DNA from: an uncultured Mycolicibacterium sp.
Lineage (GTDB): Bacteria; Actinomycetota; Actinomycetes; Mycobacteriales; Mycobacteriaceae
Length of the DNA: 7,072 bases
Assembly: GCF_937941905.1 (NCBI RefSeq)
Contig: NZ_CALDGS010000087.1
Span: forward strand, 1 to 7,072
Reading direction: 5' to 3'
Shown: positions 5,533 through 7,072 of the stretch, one piece after another
How positions within the stretch are numbered: the stretch's first letter is position 1
Layout of the letters: every line of letters starts with the position of its first letter
Notes under the pieces: model-generated
Seen by the model: only the letters and a program-made list of their open reading frames with translations
Told to the model about the DNA's origin: nothing
Database searches by the model: none
Position numbers and translations under genes: made by a program

Positions 5533-5823
5533 TTGTCGCTGTTCTTCAACATCCTCGGGCTGGCGCTGTTCGTGTTCTGGCTGCTGCTCATCGCCCGGGT
5601 CGTGGTCGAGTTCATCCGCTCGTTCAGCCGGGACTGGCATCCGCGCGGCGCCACGGTCGTCGTCCTCGAGATCATCATGACCCTCACCGATCCGCCGGTG
5701 AAGCTGCTGCGCCGGATCATTCCGCAGCTCACCGTGGGTGCGGTCCGTTTCGACCTGTCCATCATGGTGCTGCTGCTGCTGGCGTTCATCGGCATGCAGC
5801 TGGCCTTCGGCGCGGCGGTCTGA
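5533..5823 (+). CDS. YggT-family small membrane protein
   Basis: Short integral membrane protein of the YggT family (DUF167-neighbour type, Pfam YGGT), found beside sepF and divIVA in Actinobacteria and Firmicutes; its role is not settled, with links to membrane organisation around division or osmotic stress proposed. From TTG 5533 it has 96 residues: a first hydrophobic helix (about 4-25), the signature LTDPPVKLLRRIIP (51-64) with a conserved D-P-P turn on an amphipathic segment, FDLS (73-76), and a second helix (about 77-95). The start is uncertain. GTG 5518 would add five residues but has no ribosome site; in contrast GTGAGG (5518-5523) itself works as a ribosome site 9 nt before TTG 5533, and 96 residues matches the M. 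tuberculosis homologue as I remember it. It follows a 147-bp gap with hairpins and probably its own promoter. Confidence 0.88.
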   Translation: MSLFFNILGLALFVFWLLLIARVVVEFIRSFSRDWHPRGATVVVLEIIMTLTDPPVKLLRRIIPQLTVGAVRFDLSIMVLLLLAFIGMQLAFGAAV

Positions 5824-5826
5824 GGC

Positions 5827-5848
5827 CCCGCCGGTCTGCCGGGACGGG
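5827..5848 (+). terminator. GC-rich hairpin after yggT (weak terminator candidate)
   Basis: Starting 3 bp after the yggT stop, CCCGCCGG (5827-5834) pairs with CCGG (5839-5842) and CGGG (5845-5848) across a TCTG loop with a 2-nt bulge. No T-run follows. It could end or slow transcription before wag31, but hairpins this size are common by chance in such GC-rich DNA. Confidence 0.25.
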
Positions 5849-5860
5849 TCTAACGGTCGA

Positions 5861-5883
5861 TAAGAGATTGAGAATCGCTCTTA
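5861..5883. repeat. AT-rich inverted repeat between yggT and wag31
   Basis: TAAGAG (5861-5866) is mirrored by CTCTTA (5878-5883), with an inner ATT-GAG-AAT (5867-5875) that can extend the stem past a 2-nt CG bulge. The element is clearly AT-rich against its surroundings. It could be an operator or RNA hairpin for yggT or wag31; no known regulator motif was recognised. Confidence 0.4.
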
Positions 5884-5955
5884 GTTCCCGACCTGTGCGG
5901 CGACGGCCGGTTCTGGTGTGACAGGATGGACGCCAGTTACGAGAAGCCGACGCTC

Positions 5956-5995
5956 TACACTTTGAGTTCGGTTGACGGTCCAGACTCCAAGGGGG
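5956..5995 (+). promoter_or_regulatory. Candidate wag31 promoter -10 and ribosome site
   Basis: TACACT (5956-5961) fits TANNNT in an AT-richer patch and would start RNA near 5965-5968, giving a leader of about 35 nt. No good -35 sits 16-18 bp upstream (CCAGTT region at 5933). The ribosome site AAGGGGG (5989-5995) lies 6 nt before ATG 6002 and rules out the in-frame upstream start at 5972, which would place this site inside the coding sequence. Confidence 0.45.
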
Positions 5996-6001
5996 CAGAC
6001 A

Positions 6002-6787
6002 ATGCCGCTCACTCCTGCCGACGTCCACAACGTCGCGTTCAGCAAGCCGCCCATCGGTAAGCGCGGGTACAACGAGGACGAGGTCGATGCCTTCCTCGAC
6101 CTGGTGGAGGCTGAGCTCAGCCGGCTGATCGAGGAGAACGCCGATCTGCGGCAGCGCGTCTCCGAACTGGACCAGGAACTGGCCGCCGCGCGTGCCGCCG
6201 CCGGTGGTCAGCAGACCACCTCCATCCCGCTGTACCAGCCGGAGCCCGAGCCCGAGGCCGCCCCGGCGCCGGCCCCGCAGGCGACCCCCGAGGAGCAGCA
6301 CATCCGTGCCGCCAAGGTGCTCAGCCTGGCGCAGGAGACCGCCGACCGTCTGACCAGCACCGCCAAGGCGGAGTCGGAGAAGCTGCTGGCCGATGCCCGG
6401 GCGCAGGCCGACGCGATGATCAGCGAGGCACGCAAGCAGGCCGAGACCACCATCGCCGATGCCCGCCAGCGCGCCGACGCGATGCTGTCCGACGCGCAGG
6501 CCCGGTCCGAGGCCCAGCTGCGGCAGGCCCAGGAGAAGGCCGACGCGCTGCAGGCCGACGCCGAGCGCAAGCACTCCGAGATCATGGGCACGATCAACCA
6601 GCAGCGCACGGTGCTGGAAGGCCGGCTCGAGCAGCTGCGCACCTTCGAGCGCGAGTACCGCACCCGGCTCAAGACCTACCTCGAGTCGCAGCTCGAGGAG
6701 CTCGGTCAGCGCGGATCCGCGGCGCCGGTGGACTCCAGCGCCAACAACGACAGCGGATTCGGCCAGTTCGGTCGGGGCAGCAACTGA
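6002..6787 (+). CDS. wag31: Wag31 / DivIVA polar growth protein
   Basis: Cytoplasmic coiled-coil scaffold that gathers at negatively curved membrane at the cell poles and directs polar peptidoglycan growth; essential in mycobacteria and phosphorylated by PknA/PknB. The 261 residues (family length in mycobacteria about 260) hold the DivIVA membrane-binding domain (about 1-62: MPLTPADVHNVAFSKPPIGK, then RGYNEDEVDAFLDLV and the coiled coil EENADLRQRVSELDQEL), a Thr/Pro/Glu-rich linker (about 68-98) with T72-T73 at the place of the known phosphothreonine T73, a long coiled coil (about 100-235) built on 11-residue repeats, and a Gly/Asn/Ser-rich tail. The LEGRLEQLRTFEREYRTRL segment (205-223) is near invariant in mycobacteria. 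ATG 6002 is chosen for its AAGGGGG site and the MPLTPADV start. The gene likely has its own promoter in the 178-bp gap upstream. Confidence 0.97.
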   Translation: MPLTPADVHNVAFSKPPIGKRGYNEDEVDAFLDLVEAELSRLIEENADLRQRVSELDQELAAARAAAGGQQTTSIPLYQPEPEPEAAPAPAPQATPEEQHIRAAKVLSLAQETADRLTSTAKAESEKLLADARAQADAMISEARKQAETTIADARQRADAMLSDAQARSEAQLRQAQEKADALQADAERKHSEIMGTINQQRTVLEGRLEQLRTFEREYRTRLKTYLESQLEELGQRGSAAPVDSSANNDSGFGQFGRGSN

Positions 6788-6822
6788 CCGGCGGGGCGGA
6801 CGCGCGGCGGGCTGAGGCGGCC

Positions 6823-6829
6823 GGGGAGG
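6823..6829 (+). promoter_or_regulatory. Ribosome binding site of the small membrane protein after wag31
   Basis: GGGGAGG lies 7 nt before GTG 6837. It decides the start: the other nearby GTG (6829) reads only four codons before a stop. Confidence 0.7.
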
Positions 6830-6836
6830 TGACGCG

Positions 6837-7072
6837 GTGCTGATCATCGCGCTCGTCCTGGCGGTCATCGGCCTGGCCGCGCTGGTGACGGCGGTCGTCA
6901 CCGGGAACGAGTTGATCGCCTGGGTCTGCATCGGCGCCAGCGCGATCGGGGTGCTGCTGCTCATCGTCGACGCGGTCCGCGAGCGTGGCCGCCGCGGGGC
7001 GGCAGGGGAGCCGGCCCCCGATGAGTCCGGTACTGGGGAGGCCGAGGACGACCCAGCCGCGGAGGCGGCGGA
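6837..7072 (+). CDS. Small two-helix membrane protein downstream of wag31 (3' end missing)
   Basis: Start GTG 6837 with a strong ribosome site opens a frame that stays open to the window edge: 78 complete codons, cut at the right. The protein begins MLIIALVLAVIGLAALVTAV, has a short polar turn TGNELIAW (22-29), a second hydrophobic helix (about 28-44) ending IVDAVRERGRR, then an Ala/Glu/Asp/Pro-rich cytoplasmic tail from about 53. Two closely spaced helices with a basic exit (RERGRR) suggest a hairpin with both ends in the cytoplasm. Position right after wag31 and the WVCIGAS core match, from memory, M. tuberculosis Rv2144c, a conserved transmembrane protein of unknown function. It is 49 bp from wag31 with no terminator seen, so probably co-transcribed. 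No enzymatic motif is visible and no function is claimed. Confidence 0.85.
   Translation, partial: MLIIALVLAVIGLAALVTAVVTGNELIAWVCIGASAIGVLLLIVDAVRERGRRGAAGEPAPDESGTGEAEDDPAAEAA

Noticed and set aside
5481..5921. A 146-codon + strand frame overlapping yggT
   Set aside because: Runs in another frame through the clear YggT membrane protein; product is Arg/His/Ala-rich with no domain.
5913..5936. CTGGTGT / ACGCCAG inverted repeat upstream of the wag31 -10
   Set aside because: Seven pairs including a G-T wobble and a 10-nt loop; weak, and it would lie outside the likely wag31 transcript.
1..7072. Mobile element, phage, CRISPR, toxin-antitoxin or other defence system
   Set aside because: All genes fit one conserved division cluster on one strand with uniform composition; no transposase, integrase, attachment site or spaced repeats were seen.

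Overview
The window is a slice of an actinobacterial, almost certainly mycobacterial, division and cell-wall (dcw) cluster. Evidence: very high GC; gene order murC–ftsQ–ftsZ–pgeF–yggS–sepF–yggT–wag31 followed by a small two-TM membrane protein, all on the + strand; no ftsA between ftsQ and ftsZ; FtsZ ending in DVDVPPFMRR; and a Wag31 whose ends are close, from memory, to the M. tuberculosis protein. The exact species cannot be fixed from the sequence alone; a Mycobacterium/Mycolicibacterium-type genome is the best guess.

Layout. Positions 2-1003 hold the C-terminal two thirds of MurC, cut by the left edge. FtsQ (1000-1857) overlaps it by ATGA. A leader of about 200 bp with an AT-rich island precedes ftsZ (2057-3202). 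pgeF (3223-3930) and the PLP-binding protein gene yggS (3927-4718) follow, again joined by an ATGA overlap. sepF (4738-5385) starts 19 bp later, just downstream of a cluster of GTCAC(A) repeats lying in the end of yggS. A 147-bp gap with several inverted repeats leads to yggT (start probably 5533). Another gap of 178 bp, with an AT-rich inverted repeat and a -10-like element, precedes wag31 (6002-6787). An unlisted small membrane protein gene starts at GTG 6837 and runs off the right edge. No gene-free stretch exceeds 300 bp, and I saw no tRNA, rRNA, CRISPR, insertion sequence or phage sequence.

How it works together. MurC makes UDP-MurNAc-L-Ala for peptidoglycan; PgeF is the family that removes wrongly incorporated L-Ser from such precursors. 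FtsQ, FtsZ and SepF are divisome parts, with SepF the membrane tether for FtsZ in bacteria lacking FtsA. Wag31 (DivIVA) organises polar growth, and YggT and the last gene are small membrane proteins of unclear role that travel with them. YggS is a PLP homeostasis protein.

The gene content is a well-known conserved cluster, and I found no undescribed multi-gene system. The points most worth checking are non-coding: the GTCACA repeats before sepF, a long hairpin apparently at the 5' end of a yggT transcript, and the ftsZ leader. Long reverse-strand open frames are by-products of high-GC codon bias.
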